64,000 nt of DNA from Theocolax elegans. Its lineage: Eukaryota > Arthropoda > Insecta > Hymenoptera > Cerocephalidae. The notes under the pieces are model-generated. The model had not been told where the DNA came from and did no database searches. It saw only the letters and a list, made by a program, of their open reading frames with translations. Positions within the stretch are counted from its first letter, which is position 1. Every line of letters starts with the position of its first letter. The translations under genes and the position numbers were made by a program. Below, piece by piece: positions 34,119 through 47,600 of this stretch. Location of the stretch: assembly GCA_026168455.1 (NCBI GenBank), contig CM047426.1, forward strand, positions 82,673,986-82,737,985, written 5' to 3'.

Positions 34119-35090
34119 GTGGTGCGTTGCATTAAAAGAAGAATATGCATGCGATGAGCACTGAATTACAACAATTCAACCGTGAATTTAAAACCTTTTA
34201 TATAATAATCTGTATTAGTATATGAATTTGTTTAAATAAAAAGTACTCGTAAACATTATTAGTATAAATATTAAGAATATACATTTATTGATATTATTTA
34301 AATAAAGTTATACGTAACGTTAATACGGATGTTGACACGAAAATTGTAAGAGGGTGATCTGACGATGACCTGTAAGTTAGATTGGATGTCGATGGTTTCG
34401 TAGCTGGAATAAAAGTAAAAGCATCGAGATAAATGAAATCTATCGAATGCATTGGAATATATGTGTATGGAGATATGTACATTCCATTGAATTCCCGCAT
34501 TGCTCTGGTGATCAAAGCCTGCAGTACACAGAAGACAAAAGAGCGGGTGTGGATCAGGGAGGGAGGGACGGAAGGCGCGAGCGCGTTAATGCACATAGTC
34601 AGGGCGCCAGTGTCGCGTCTGGGGGTTAGGTGCGAATGGGTTTATGAGCGTGCGGCGGGGGTTATATCGTGTCCTTACTTGGCTTGATTAATACGGCTAA
34701 GTGTAAAGGTGACGTATGCGATGACAGTGCGACCCCGGCGCTTGAATTTAGTTGGCTCAGGGATTAGGGAGCGTTTACTCCGACAATTCTCCGCTACCTA
34801 CTACCATCGGAGCGTACAATTTCTCGCGAGCGTGAACCCAAGGCTCTACTGACGTTACGCTATATAGCGATGCGCCTTCCTTCGCTCTTCTTGTTAGCTT
34901 TAACCGCTCCTTTTAATTGATATCTTCTTCTTTTTACTCGCTCCCCTTTACTTTTATACATCTTCTTTGTTCTTCTATTTCTTCGCTTCTAACGACGCTG
35001 ATCGGATCGGATTTTATTACATAATCTTGATTGAGATAGTATCGATAACAAATCTATCGGTTTGAAACATGTATGATTGATTTAACGATG
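34119..35090. other. Spacer between the two 500-bp repeats
   Basis: AT-rich to about 34,430, then a mixed-composition island (34,430-34,900) with overlapping short frames on both strands (34,294-34,596 minus, 34,433-34,687 plus). I assign none of them. The island is CpG-containing and non-repetitive. Confidence 0.45.
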
Positions 35091-35591
35091 GTGAAGGAAC
35101 CTTTTCCACTATGGATGCAGACCATTTTGTTAAGATAATTAACTTTCTATATGACAGTTATAAATTAGACTATCGCTATATGTACATCGGCATCTTTGCA
35201 CATCTCACTCATGTTTTAAAAAACAGTTAATTTTAATATACGTATACACAAAAAACATTAACTCTTGCATTTTGTAGGTAGTAAAAACAAATGTTTTCTT
35301 TCAGTCTAGTTACCGATTTTATATTTATTCCAATTACCGGGTAGGTTGGACAAAATTGAAACATATATTTCTTTGACCTCCATAAAAAAGTCAAATGTCG
35401 AAGTTACATTTATCTTAGGAAAAGCTCAAGCGAATAGCGATACAAGAAAATTTTCGGTTTAACGGCTATAACTTGACTTTTATTTCCTTAAATTTCAAAC
35501 TTTCGACGAAATAAACGTAGATAGTAGCCGTATATTCGGTATCCCAAGTTAATAAAAACTTGAAATGCAAAAATATATGTAATTTAAATGT
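35091..35591 (+). repeat. 500-bp near-identical dispersed repeat, copy B
   Basis: Same orientation as copy A, 1504 bp downstream, flanked by ordinary sequence (GATG on the left, AGGTAC on the right) rather than by the CT repeat. It is thus the better candidate for the source locus. Confidence 0.95.
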
Positions 35592-36700
35592 AGGTACATT
35601 CTACAAAATTACAATACACAAATTTTCATTAATATATTCGTAGCATCTAAATTCGCTTTATGCGCAAATAAACACGTAATTCCGCTTCGTTAAGCCTGCA
35701 GTCCATTTGAAGTAAATGGCCTACAAGGAACGATCATCCCGTTCATTTAATTCTGAACGAAACAGGTGTAAAACTGTATTATTTCGGGAGGGTGCGCCGA
35801 GACGATTCGACGCGGAGTCGAGTTTATGGTAGGTACGCGGGCGCATTGCATGAGATTAGTTCGAGTCGTGTGTACATGCGAGGAAGAAGACGCGGGGGCG
35901 GGCTGTTTGCGGCCCGAGCATTGGCACAAGCACGTAATCTACATCTTAAACAGACTCCCAAGTCACCGGCCGACTTCCTTTTTCTAGCTTCTACCCCCAT
36001 CATACCACTCTCCCTCTCTCTCTCTTCTTCGCTCTAGTGTGACCCAATCCGCTAAATTGTTCGGAGCCTAGAAAATTGCGACTCATTGGCCTTTCTTGCT
36101 GCATATTTCGCGATTACTCACTTTCTATTTTTACAGTCAAAATCTTATAATACTATTCAACGTGTCCAAAATACGCAAATAATTTCATAAAATTATATAG
36201 TGATAGCATTATGAAATCGATTAATCAATGTTTGATAAATTATTTTGCTTCGGCCATTATTTTGCTTTTTGTAATTATGCAATCGCAAATTCACGATAAT
36301 AAATAACTGTTTAGGAACTTGCATGTGCAGTTGGCGTGTAATGGAAATTGCTTAAGACGTTGAAAAATTAAAAAAATATATATGTATAAAACAGAAAAAA
36401 GGTTTTGTGTTTACAAACTGTGAAATTTTAAATATTACGTAAAAGATTATTATAAAACATGGTGCATTAATTTAGTAATTGTACTTCGCACCCAGTGACG
36501 AAAGAATATAAGAAAATAATGGAAAATCATTAAAATATAAATGAGGATGAATATTCAAAATAGAGAGGAGGAGAGAAGAGGCAAAAAGTAGAGTCATCAA
36601 TGTAATACCACTTAGAGCGAAACAGCGCGAAGAAAGCTGAAAGGGACGAAGAAAGAGTGACGGAGGGGAAGAAAAAGGAAAAGCGATAACGTCGTTAAGC
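35592..36700. other. Mixed then AT-rich sequence, no gene recognised
   Basis: A GC-richer island spans 35,790-36,050 with overlapping plus and minus frames of no recognisable identity, ending in a CT-rich run. AT-rich sequence follows to about 36,540, then purine-rich sequence. Confidence 0.5.
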
Positions 36701-37560
36701 GTCTAATGTGAAAAGGAAATTTTCTCTCAAAGCTCTTGTGCCCCTGGCGTACTTTCTTTTTGCTTCGGTAATTTTCATACGAGAAAGAGAGGGAGAGAGG
36801 GAGAGAAGTGGAAAAAAAGAGAGAGTGGCCATAGTCGACGCTTATGATGGAAAACAGAAAGAGAGAGAGAGAGAGAGAGCACGCGATCGCGAAACAGAAA
36901 AATTCAGTCCCTCGTCAAAGAGTTGGAAGAGCGAATCCGGAATAGTGCTAAGCCTTTGTCCGGTGTATACCTCTCCCCCACTCTTGAGAGGGTAGAGAGA
37001 AAAATACCAAGAGACGAAGGAAGAGTTTTCCGGCGCCTCGGAGACGATCGAGGCGAAGGGCCTTCGCCTGTACAGCGAACCGGGGACTTTGACGTATCTC
37101 AACCGGAAGTAAATCGGATCTAAAAATCCTTTTTGTCCGCGAGAATGGCGAAGGAGAAGGTGGAAGGGACGGAGGAGGAGGAGGAGGAGGAGAAGGAGGA
37201 GATAGAGGAGAGGTACCCGCTTCCGATGTATATGGGCCGAGTGTCAAGAAAAGGGAGAACGGGAATTCGCTGTATAAGGTGGAAGGTACATACAGTAGCC
37301 GTCGATGCCGCCGCCGAGCGAAGATTGCTTCGAAACTCCCAACCTGCCCGATACAGAAGGCTACCTCTCTCCCCTTTCTGTCCTCCTTTCCGTATACCCC
37401 TCGAGCCTTTTCATCCGAACCAAAAGGGATGGCCGAGCATTTTCTTTCTCTTTAGATTTTACCCTCTTCCTCTCTGCTTGCTTGGCCCTTTTTTCCTCCT
37501 TTCTCACTATTTTTCTTACAAGGTAAAGGAGTAGACTCGCTCCCGTCACGCGTACCGTCC
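36701..37560. other. Purine-rich and GC-richer island with overlapping open frames
   Basis: Contains GA runs (36,780-36,820 and 36,859-36,879) and a GAG-rich tract at 37,170-37,210. It has overlapping frames on both strands: 36,708-36,995 and 37,133-37,534 plus, 36,842-37,102 and 36,948-37,247 minus. The peptides are dominated by E/R or S/L/P runs from the simple repeats, so I do not accept them as genes. A promoter or enhancer is possible, without specific evidence. Confidence 0.35.
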
Positions 37561-39700
37561 TATGATGGAAATTTCATATTTACGACCTGATCTTTGCCCC
37601 GAGATCTCCCACCTGTATGGATCTCACACTCTCGCACACGTCCATCCGCACACCCACACGCACTCCACTCAATCTTTTATGCCGTCTTGTGTCCCTTTGT
37701 TTATGCGAATAATGTTATTTTCTTTTTAGACTTATGTCCTGCAACTTTTATTTGAACTGATATATCTATTTGGTTTGCGTTATATCTTTTCAATATTTCA
37801 AATATTATCCAGCAATAATCAAATTACTACTTTATTATAAAAAATGATTAATGTATATTTAATAGGATTTACAAAGAAATGATATTTTTATCGACCAATC
37901 TTAAAAGACTAATTGATTATAGGCAGTAAATACATATCAAAGAGTGTGCGTCCCGTCGTTCGCCTTTTTTCATTTTTTCGCTCGCTCCTATCCTTCTCAC
38001 ACGCAACAGTGTAAATGAAAAGTATAACAAAACGCTCCGTATTTTCAATTTTAACTTAAGATTGTATTTTATATAACGATTTTTAAAAAATATGAGCCAA
38101 AGTTGCCTAATAATAAAAAGCAATTGGCCTCCCAGTAACGAAATAAAAATGTTCACCATATATACCGAAAAGTATGATCATGCTTATTGATGATATTTGG
38201 CGATATTTTTAAACGAAAGAACGGTAAAAAAAAGTCTCGTACCAGTAAAAATCCGAGAATAAAGTGAGTGCACGCGAGCGAGAGTTTGCAGTTGTGACTG
38301 TATTAACACGTTGGTTTCTCACCGAGGCTAAGCACTGAATCCATCGTTATACAGCCGAACTTCAGGTTAGCAATATGTATATGCTGAAAATATTCAACGC
38401 GAGAAATTCGACACAGCTCCCTTTCTGCCGGAGCGTGTTTTTAACCCCCTTCTTTCTCCCTCTCGTATTGTTGAAAAGCGAAACGTTCGGCTTGCGATCG
38501 GCGATCAAGTCAGTTCGTCTCTCGTTCCTTCTCTTTCACGTCACGCGGGCTTTGTTTTGGACTTTGGTTGCATATTGCTTTTGAAAAAACAAATTTTTTT
38601 TGTTTTATTCGACTTTTCTCAGCTTTACACAAACATTTCCACTGAAAATTGTTTTTCCGACAGAGCGAGGTTACACCTATCGTTAATCTTTATCCGCATA
38701 AAAATTGAGGGATGTAAAACAAATGTACGTAAGATGTTGTCTGTTAAAACAGCAATTTACTATAATTTGAATATTGCAGCTACAAAGTTGCAGACATTTT
38801 GTTAAACATCGTTGGAATAAATTCAAATTTGTTGTGGTATAGTTATTATTGTGTCGGTGGCATTAATGCGTTTGGCGTAATCGACCTAATTTAATGACGT
38901 TCAATTGAGACCGCGATATCGGACAAAATTTATTGGGATACGGAAAATCTGTCATTTGTATTAGTGGTAGAGTTACTCGCGCGATTACCTTCCTGCAGGT
39001 ACGATTAAAATCGATTAAAACCGAATGTTTTGTTATTTATGCATATAGACTGTGCAAAATAGAAACGTAAAATATTCATGATAGCGAACAAATATGTGTT
39101 GGATGTGAAAAAATTTTATCTTTTCACTTATTTATATCAGAAAACTATTTTTTATATTTAAGTTACTTAAGTTACCTTTTTATAGTTATTAAATATTTCA
39201 TTTATTTTAAATTTATAACACTTAACCCGTATAAACATTAAGTTGAATTTATTGAATGAGGTCCTTGGTGAAATGGAATGACCTTATCTTTAGTAACGGC
39301 GACTCAGTTTTCTCTAAATCCGATCGAAGAATCCTCACCATTTTCCATGTATTTCAAGTTTTCGCCAGAGCAGTGTCGCTGACTTTAATCACCTCACACG
39401 TAATTCTTATATATAAGAATATAAAATTAATTATTGAGCTGTGATCCGAGTACAATAGCGTGAAAAAAAAACTATGAAGCAGATAAAATCACATCTCGCC
39501 CGCAATGATCAAACAGCTTGACAATCGAGTATATAATTGAGATGAAAGTGCGATAACGTCCGTAAAGCAAACAAGAGTTCGAATTGGAAAAACGCGAAGA
39601 CGCATTAAGGATATTGCTAGATGTAGGTCGGTCCTCTCCATTCAAAGACCGCGAAAAGGTTTGACGCGAATAGAGGTCTCGAAACTTAGGGTAACGGAGG
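37561..39700. other. Mostly AT-rich sequence, nothing recognised
   Basis: Frames at 37,917-38,159 (minus), 38,375-38,584, 38,557-38,805 and 39,256-39,444 (plus) are short and resemble no family. No repeats were found beyond short homopolymers. Confidence 0.55.
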
Positions 39701-41330
39701 GAAGCTACAGAAGGAGGAAGGAAGCCGAGAATCGGATATTAAGGGATCCGCTCCCTCGGCGCCAAAGAATTTAATTAATTAATCGCTAATGGCTGGGTGC
39801 ACGAAGTGTATTCGGATGGTGTAGTCGCGGTGTAACGCGAGTACCTCAACTATATACATATAGGGGTAGACGGTGAACTGTGTATATACGCGCATACCTT
39901 CTTCGTTATATATGCGAGGATGGTCCCCGCGGCGTTGCCGCGCAACGCCTAGACGATTGATTCCTGGCTTTTGCGTTTTATGCTTCGCGATTCTTGAATT
40001 TACTCCTCTTCTTTTTCTCTACGCTTCTATCCTTCTTCGCCCTCGTTTTCCGATCTCTTTCCCCTCTCTTCCCCTTCCCCCTCCCTTCCCTGCCCCTTTA
40101 TTTTCCGTCTTTTTTAACGGAAACGATTGTACTATGCGAGTCGAGTATACCCCGTAATTGCTTTTAATCTCCCTCGAAACTATATACGGGTATTAACAAT
40201 TAAGAATGCCATTCTTGGTAATTCGGTATCTGGTACTCGGTAATGCCCACTTGTCCTCCTAATTGAGTTTTCTTCTGTTACTTGTTATCGTTTCTCGATA
40301 TCATCCAATTTTCTTCAAAATTTATGGTTTCAAAGTAGATGAGTATATGCTTTCCTTTTTATCTATTTTACAAGAATGCAAGTTATTGATTGAAATACCT
40401 TCGCTGTACTTTCATCACCAGGTTTTTGTTCAAGTATCACTTAACGATCGATTTAAAAGTGAATTTACCATTGCGGATATTCAGTTCTATTATTAGAATA
40501 ATAACGGCGGATTGAATAAAAACGAAATTACATTCTGCGGGGTTTATTCAATAATTCCGTTGCAAATTGTGTAATAATTAGAATGATTTAACAATAACCA
40601 ACAGTGTGAAAATATAAGAATTTATCAATGAAATTGGGTCAAGTGCACGTTTGTCGGATTATTCATGGAGGTAACACGTTAGTAAAGATCAAGTTATTAC
40701 AAGCGAGTGTGTCACAAACAGAGTACCGGCGTCACGAAGGTACAAGGAAGATCGTGGCTGTACACTACACTACGAGTACCACGACGCGTCGTATCTTCAC
40801 CCCGAAAACTCACTAATGTTGGGTGGCCTGATTTATTTTCAGTTGATAACGTCACGCGCATTCGTTTTACGCTATAGGATTCTATAGGATTCCGAGCGTA
40901 GTTATATCATTTAGGAAGTGCGTCGTTGTTGTTTTATCGCTAGGACATTGGATCGCATCTCGTCGGAGGGGAAGAGGCGAGACACGCGAGGGATGCTTTA
41001 AGACTTTGCCGGGCGGGAGTTTGGAGTAACGATAATCGATCGAGCGATTAGCACGTGAATGGGTGAAGAGACCCGCGTGGCGCGAGCTTACCTTCGCCAA
41101 GGTACACGGTGGAGCTTCTAGAACAATGGACGGCGGAATGAGTAAAGCGGGTACCGCGCTCGCGTTCGAGGAAATCGAGTTTGTCAAGAGAGACGAAGAG
41201 GGAGGCTACGAAGGCACATGTTGCCCGAGCAAGACGCCACCACCCAAGAGAGAGGGAAGAGTAATTCGGTTTCTCCGGTTATCTGATGAGAACTTATGGC
41301 CCTGGTTTCGCGCCAAATGAAGGACTCAAT
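39701..41330. other. GC-richer islands with homeodomain-like motifs, no gene assigned
   Basis: 39,700-40,160 holds TTAATTAATTAATCGCTAAT (39,771-39,790), an array of TAAT cores, followed by a C/T-rich tract at 40,000-40,110. 40,880-41,320 is CpG-containing with frames on both strands (40,882-41,187 minus, 41,063-41,320 plus), neither recognisable. These look like candidate regulatory DNA or unrecognised exons. Confidence 0.3.
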
Positions 41331-44128
41331 GGAAATCCAATGCAGCCTTACTTAAATACTAGTTAAACTCGCGTTTATTTCGGAGATTTACGTTTACCAG
41401 TTTAAAGAATCTCGGTGAGATACGGTCACAACCGTTATATCGACGTTATATCGTCGCCTCTATTCAGAACTAACAAATTGGTATACTTCGATTAAATACA
41501 CATAAAACCCCATTTCTACAGATTTCATTAACTTTATGACTAATTATTATTGTTTATTTTTTCTTCGTACTATCTTTCAATCTGATGAATTTCAGCTTTT
41601 CATTTTAACTCATTTGGTTGGAGTGTTTTAAAAGATGTCTCAAACGAAACATAAATTACAATTTTTTAACGTTTGTTATTAGCATTATTAGTCGGTTTTG
41701 TTGTGTATTATTTATACTTTAGAGTACCGCCATGTTCATATATACGTAAGAGATCTGACTAGCCAATATCTAAACTTTATTTGACCATAATTTACGAACT
41801 TTAGATCTCATTTTTAAAGGAAAATGCAGTTTTTTATTTTTTCTAAACCTTGACCTTTTAGAACTCTAGTAAACATTCACTGAAGTACGTTAAACCAGAA
41901 ATAATTATTCTTTATAGCTTGACATTTTACGATAGTGAAAAGAAAGAAGTAGGGTTAAAAGGTAGTGAATTTTTTAAAATGCAAATCTATAAGAAAATGC
42001 TTTTTTCTATATATCCGTGAGTGTTGTTTCCGTGCATATGATTATTGAAAAATTTTAAATTCGCTGTTAAGAATAGAAAAATGCATTTGACATCTAGATA
42101 TTTTATAAATATAGAAATAATATACAGTTTGAGAGTGAGTCAAAAATCTAAAATCACTCGAACTAGGATCAGCGCATAAATTCTCCGAGGGTGCAAAAAG
42201 TAGGAGGCAACGGGAGTAGTGGAAGCGAGCAACCTTGGGTTTAGTTGGACGAGTGCAGCATCGGCATTGCTGCCTTTTCGATGGAAAGCAAGAGCTAAAA
42301 TGTTGAACGCGCTTGATCGAAAACGTCGAAATCTAGCAGAAACCCAAGAGGTGGCAAAGATGTGAGCTCCTGATTGATTGATGAGAACGGCAAATCGATA
42401 TTTTTCATACTGGGAAATGAGAGGATTTTACATACATGTATTTCGTTTATTTAATCCTCAGTTATAATGCACTAATTTCTTAAAAGGTTTCACGCACCGT
42501 AGGTGATAATACAAAACGTTTTCTCATAATTCAGTAAAACAAAAATAAAGAAATGATTATGAGTTAAGTTAAAGAAATACAAACAACGCGGTCAAATGAC
42601 TTCTTATTAGCTATTAGAATTTTCCATGATTCGCTCGTTCAGCCACAAACTATTCACACGCAGAACAATGTCACGGAAATCGCACTAGTGGTTGAACGTG
42701 TGTCTTTTTAAAAAAAATAAATTATGAAATTAAGCAAAATACCTTCCACGTAATTGTTCCCGACGTTTTTTTTCGTAACAACCGCGCGGCTTCCTGAAAC
42801 CTCTTTACGCAAGGGTGACTTCGGCCCTGACCGTTCAGAACTTCCCATGTGACTCACTGCTCGAGAACTAGCGGTGCAAAAAAACACAAGAAGACAACTC
42901 GAGACCACTAATTCCCATCCCTTTAGTCGAATACGAAAAAAAGTTAACTGAGATAAAGGAAAAAAGACTGACACGTATACTACATATCCGTAAAACAAAT
43001 GTGTCGTCTGCTTAACAGTGCAAGAGAAAAAGTTTATAAGTCCTTTAAATAATATCATACATTCTGATTGTGATCCTTTAGACGTTCACATAAATAGTAT
43101 TTATTGGATTAAATATTTATAATTTTGATATAATCATGTCAAAAAGAGAGTCGTTTACTGACTGTTTTGATAATCAGCTATACTTATTCATTTTAAATGC
43201 GACTAGACACTCAGTAGCTCGAAATTAAGAAAAAGAATCTGCCATGTCCATCTTTCTATTAAGATTCAATAATACAGTTTTAATTCAGAGAAAGATTTTA
43301 TCGTGAATGTAGTGTACAAAAAAAATGAAGCATAACGAAAGAAAGAAAAACAACGACACGAAGAATGAGCAAAATCGTAGCATAACGCGAGCGGTCCATT
43401 AAAACCCAACTGTAATTCCATTAAAATTTAATGCGCGGGGCATACTAAAATCACGTAAGCTCTTTTCCTCGGTGATCGCTCAGAGACAGAGTGAAAGTGG
43501 ATAGTAAAGAATGAGAGCAAGCGAGAGGCGAATCCAGAGAGGAAGACCATTAAAAGATTTTTTCCCTGAGGAAAAAAATTCTTGGCCTACAAACAAAACG
43601 CGCGGGTGAGCTTATATATCCACGAAACGAACCTCCTTGTCTAATGCACTAAAAGCTATCTCGTTATAGTACGACGAGACGGTACGACGGAAGAAGACGA
43701 AAAAGTATATAAAAAATACACGAACCGAGCTACTGCCATCCGAAGAGACAGAGGAAGCGATGCTAGTACGAGAGATGGATTTATAATTACTTAAAAAAAT
43801 ACTTTTTTATTTTCTACCTGTTTGCTCTATTGAAAAATAATAAATTAATTTTTTCTATCATAACTTTTCTTGTAAAGACTTATAACGAGACTAATTCTCG
43901 CCCCTCGAAGATCTAATCCAAAGCCTGGAATCTCCGTTAGGATGGCTAATATTGATCTATATAACTGGACCTCAATAGCACAAAATCGTATTTTATATAT
44001 TTATAGTTTTATATACATTTTATAGATTTCATTTTATAGGTTTGCATTTAAAGAATGATTTTGATGGGGGACCCATTCTCGTGCAGCTTTCGAAATCGGT
44101 TAGGTGTTTTTCCATGCTTCATAACGTA
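41331..44128. other. AT-rich and mixed sequence, no gene recognised
   Basis: AT-rich to about 42,150. A mixed island at 42,170-42,380 is followed by AT-rich DNA and a purine-leaning region (43,300-43,780). The minus frame 42,708-43,058 (116 codons) has no identifiable domain. Confidence 0.5.
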
Positions 44129-44420
44129 AGCGGGAGGTCTGGAACACGCGGTTTCGGTGTTTGCGCCTATGCAATGTGACCTAAACACCCAAAAAGAATG
44201 TTTTAATATACCGGCCGTCTCGGGGAAGGTTTTTCTATAATTGTAGGTTTTCCCTTCCTCACGGGCATAACCCCGGGCGAATGCGAGACGGTGGGGTTAT
44301 TCAAAGAAAGGTACTAAGCACTCACACATAGGTGGTGGGTGAACACCATAAAAACTCGAAAAGCGGGTATATGGTGGGAAGTGCCTAAAAAAGGACACAA
44401 AAACAGAAATAAAAAAAACA
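44129..44420 (+). mobile_element. 5'-truncated non-LTR retrotransposon 3' end, copy 1
   Basis: About 290 bp align by eye with 63,544-63,848. Shared blocks are GCGGGAGGT, CGGTTTCGGTGT, GCAATGTGA, ACACCCAAAAAGAATGTTT, CACGGGCATAACCCCGGGCG, TGGTGGGTG and GGAAGTGCC. The copy ends in A-rich sequence (44,400-44,419), so the sense strand is plus. No coding frame is retained. It is likely a dead-on-arrival LINE fragment or tail-sharing SINE. The clade cannot be told from this 3' part alone. Confidence 0.7.
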
Positions 44421-46150
44421 TTTAAATAAACTTACTTGTCATTGTTTACTTATTAATTTTCTCGAATTTTCTATACATTACCAAATACGTAGGATGTTTC
44501 TAAGAAATATTATTAAACCGTTATAAACTAAAAATTAAATATTTACTCATTTCTAATGGTACCCTAGAAGGTTTTTTTTTAAATATTTAATTAAATTAAT
44601 AACGTAATGCGATACGTGCGCAACAATACACGAGTTTATTTACACATTACAATAAATTCCACTATGCGCGATCTCCGGTAACTTTGTTCAAATCTTGTCG
44701 CCACGGATAATCAGTTGTTTGATCCTAATTATAATCGTAATTATAATACAATACTCAGAATAAATTGCAAGAACTGTAACTATAAGAGGGAAAAATTAAA
44801 TGAATATATTCCTCTAGCAATTCTGCTTAAAATAAGTGGAATACATTAGTTACAATCCAGGCACAGCCCTGAAAAAGACTTTGAATCAGCTAATTTCCAT
44901 ACGCAGCCTGGCAGAATCTCGATGCTAATACATTCGTGAGATCTTGGCACCCAGTTTCTCGAGGCTTCTCTTCCGTATTCTTCAATATGCCGCGACATTA
45001 CTAAAGTGAGAGAGAGAGAGAGAGATAGAAAGAGATATACCTATATGCGTAGACAGACGACGACGACGACGACGAAGAGAGTTGGTTAATTCGATTAAAG
45101 GCCGGTTAAACGTCTTATCGCCGTAATTCCCTTGGGGAGGGCGTCATCCCGAAATAACACCTCGCGAGACTGTCCTCTTTTGCATGCAAACGACGTCTTA
45201 TATGTATAGTAATGTACGTATGTGTTTGAATATGGGCGTACGTGGGTGTGTCGCCGGTAGTCTGCATTACGTTTGCGCGTTCGCGTCAATAAAATTTCTG
45301 GTTCGATTTTAATCCGCCGTAGCATATTAAGATTGAACCGAGGTTTCCCGACCGACAGTTTGCCAACCGTTCGTGGATTGCGTTTAGTTATATAATATTG
45401 ATCGTTTGGTCGAAGGAAACTTAGGAAAACGTGTGTCGGGCGCCGAGTGCATCAACTCAAATTTTGACTATGAGAACTCCCAAAACTTTAACCGTTACAC
45501 TATTCAAGATGATTTATTTCTTGGTTAACTGAATTAGTTATTCACGGTTTTTTCCTAGCACCTCTAGGTGATATAATTTCAACTATATTTCAATGATATT
45601 GATATAATCTGTGTTGGGTAATTATTTTATTATTACTGAATTATCTTGTTGGCAGTAATCTTTATTTATTTATATTTTAAGAAATTTGGTTTACTCTGCT
45701 AAATATTAAGTTTAAGAAATGTTATGATTTTTCGAATGTATCCGAAATATTAAGAGATTGAGAAAAATAGATAAAATTTTAAGTCAATATAAATCAAAAT
45801 TATTAAAACTATCATAAAATATTTCTCGGTAGTATCATCCTTAGGTTCGAATAATGCAAGTTAAATAACATCTCTTACTCGTACGTACACAAACATATGC
45901 ATATCCCAACTGGCATTATCGAAAAACAGTTCGTTTAAGATGTATAATAATTTTTCGTTTATCAACTACAAATATTATATTCATTTGTAAGTGTAATTAA
46001 TTAATACTTAAAATAATTTAGAATTTTAACCTCATTTGCCAGATTCACAACCACTTGTATATTTTGATTGATCGCACAATAATGATTTAATTTTAATTAA
46101 GCATTACAACGAAGTAAACTTATCTTGGGTATAGAAATCTGCATCCTTGG
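44421..46150. other. AT-rich sequence with GA and GAC repeats
   Basis: No gene recognised. The frame at 45,095-45,325 (minus) lies in a GC-richer block next to the CGA repeat and is not assignable. Confidence 0.5.
45008..45075. repeat. (AG)n and (CGA)n microsatellites
   Basis: A GA run (45,008-45,025) followed about 30 bp later by a perfect CGA trinucleotide run (45,057-45,075). Confidence 0.92.
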
Positions 46151-46480
46151 AATAGAGTTATGGTTTAAACTATCTTGAGACTGCACGTAGTCAGCTGCTA
46201 TAAGGTTGTGTTGGTCAGACGAGCTGCCTACAGGTCAGCAACGTCAGCTTTGTCGGTTAAATTTTGGTCGAAGTCAACGGGATTGCGTGTCTTTAGCTAC
46301 TGCGTTGATGTTAGTGAAGAGGGTGGTCTACGTGTCAACAACGTTGCAGTTGTCCACTGAGTCGCGAATATTGAGTCACTCGTGAACACACTACATTTTG
46401 GTCGACGAAACACGAATTTGATACCTACTTTCTGTACAACGCAGTACTACCTGAGCGTGTAGGTGTACATTGCTCGTACA
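46151..46480. repeat. Mixed-composition block with degenerate direct repeats
   Basis: CCTACAGGTCAGCAACGTCA (from ~46,227) and TCTACGTGTCAACAACGTTG (from ~46,327) are related copies about 100 bp apart, each followed by a similar GC(A)TTTGTC/GCAGTTGTC end. ATTTTGGTCGA also recurs (46,260 and 46,393). The origin is unknown. A 61-codon frame (46,175-46,360 plus) crosses both copies and is not assignable. Confidence 0.35.
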
Positions 46481-47600
46481 TCTTATTCTTGCATTTTCAA
46501 ACTCATTTCAATTCATATTTTTTAATATTAAAGTTTCATTAATAAGAAATTAATAAATATACAAACACATTACTTAGTATATGAATTATTTTGTGTAAAC
46601 TCTTATAATAGTATAATTTTAACTATAAGTATAAGTTCGTTAATTCAGAAAATAGTGCAAAATTTTCATTTTTTATATTTTACAATTTACTTATACCCTG
46701 TTTATACTATAATAATAAAGTCTAATGTGTAAGATTAAATATGATAGAGTACTAGTTATTATAAGCTTTATATTATATTTATAATTTTAATAATTTTTGA
46801 GATATTCGGTAAATTGTATTAATATCTTAGAAAGGGATAGCAAAGAATTTTGGGTTGCATTCGAACAATGACGGAGTAATTCTCACACTCGAGGTCTCGA
46901 ATTGAACTGCAGGTCGTAATAACCCGAAAAATCCATAATCCTGAACGCAATTCAAGGCAATTCAAACTGACGAGAGCCGACACGGTTGCAGCGATGGACC
47001 GTAAAATGATCATAGGGCCTCCGTTGAAGCAATAAACCGAGCGTCTAGTCATCCTCCCGAAATATCAAATTAGCGTGACTATATCCTCGTGCACGTCACC
47101 CCCACTCCAGAGTTGAGGTCATTGTCGAGGGAGGGAAGCATGTCTGACGCTACCCAGGAGTGGTCTACTGCGACCGAGCAAACTACACCTAGCTTGGAAC
47201 ATTCTCGGTTCATGTGTTCTATGTCTTTCTCGGTTGCTCCGTTCTACCGTGGGCGAGTGCGCGTTTGTGGTCATGGACGACGAGGATGCTAAATCTCCGT
47301 GGCATTCGCGGAGCGTGTCCGTGTGCCCCAGCTTTTCCAACTTTGACTCGGACCGAGGAACACAGGATGCATGAGCCATTGCCATAACGAATTCACCTAC
47401 GTTTCTCTGGCTTCCGCGTGAGACGCACCGTACAACTTTACAAATTAATAATATTGATACTTGGATTCGAAATGGAGCCGTCCTCGCTTGAATCCTATCG
47501 CCGTCAAAAATGCGAGCAGTATCTGCTGTTTCTTCGGCTGTATATATGGTACTCAGAAAATAAACGATCGACCAAACTGATTGAACACTGTTACGTTATT
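46481..47600. other. AT-rich then mixed-composition island (possible exon, unproven)
   Basis: 46,480-46,830 is AT-rich. 46,840-47,420 has balanced composition with open frames on both strands (47,089-47,292 plus, 47,119-47,385 minus). The plus frame gives an S/T/E-rich peptide and is preceded by a plausible acceptor (TCACCCCCACTCCAG, ends 47,110). No donor or homolog is known to me, so it remains an observation, not a gene call. Confidence 0.25.

Noticed and set aside
36842..37247. Overlapping minus-strand frames rich in S/L/P
   Set aside because: Generated by purine simple repeats on the opposite strand; no domain.
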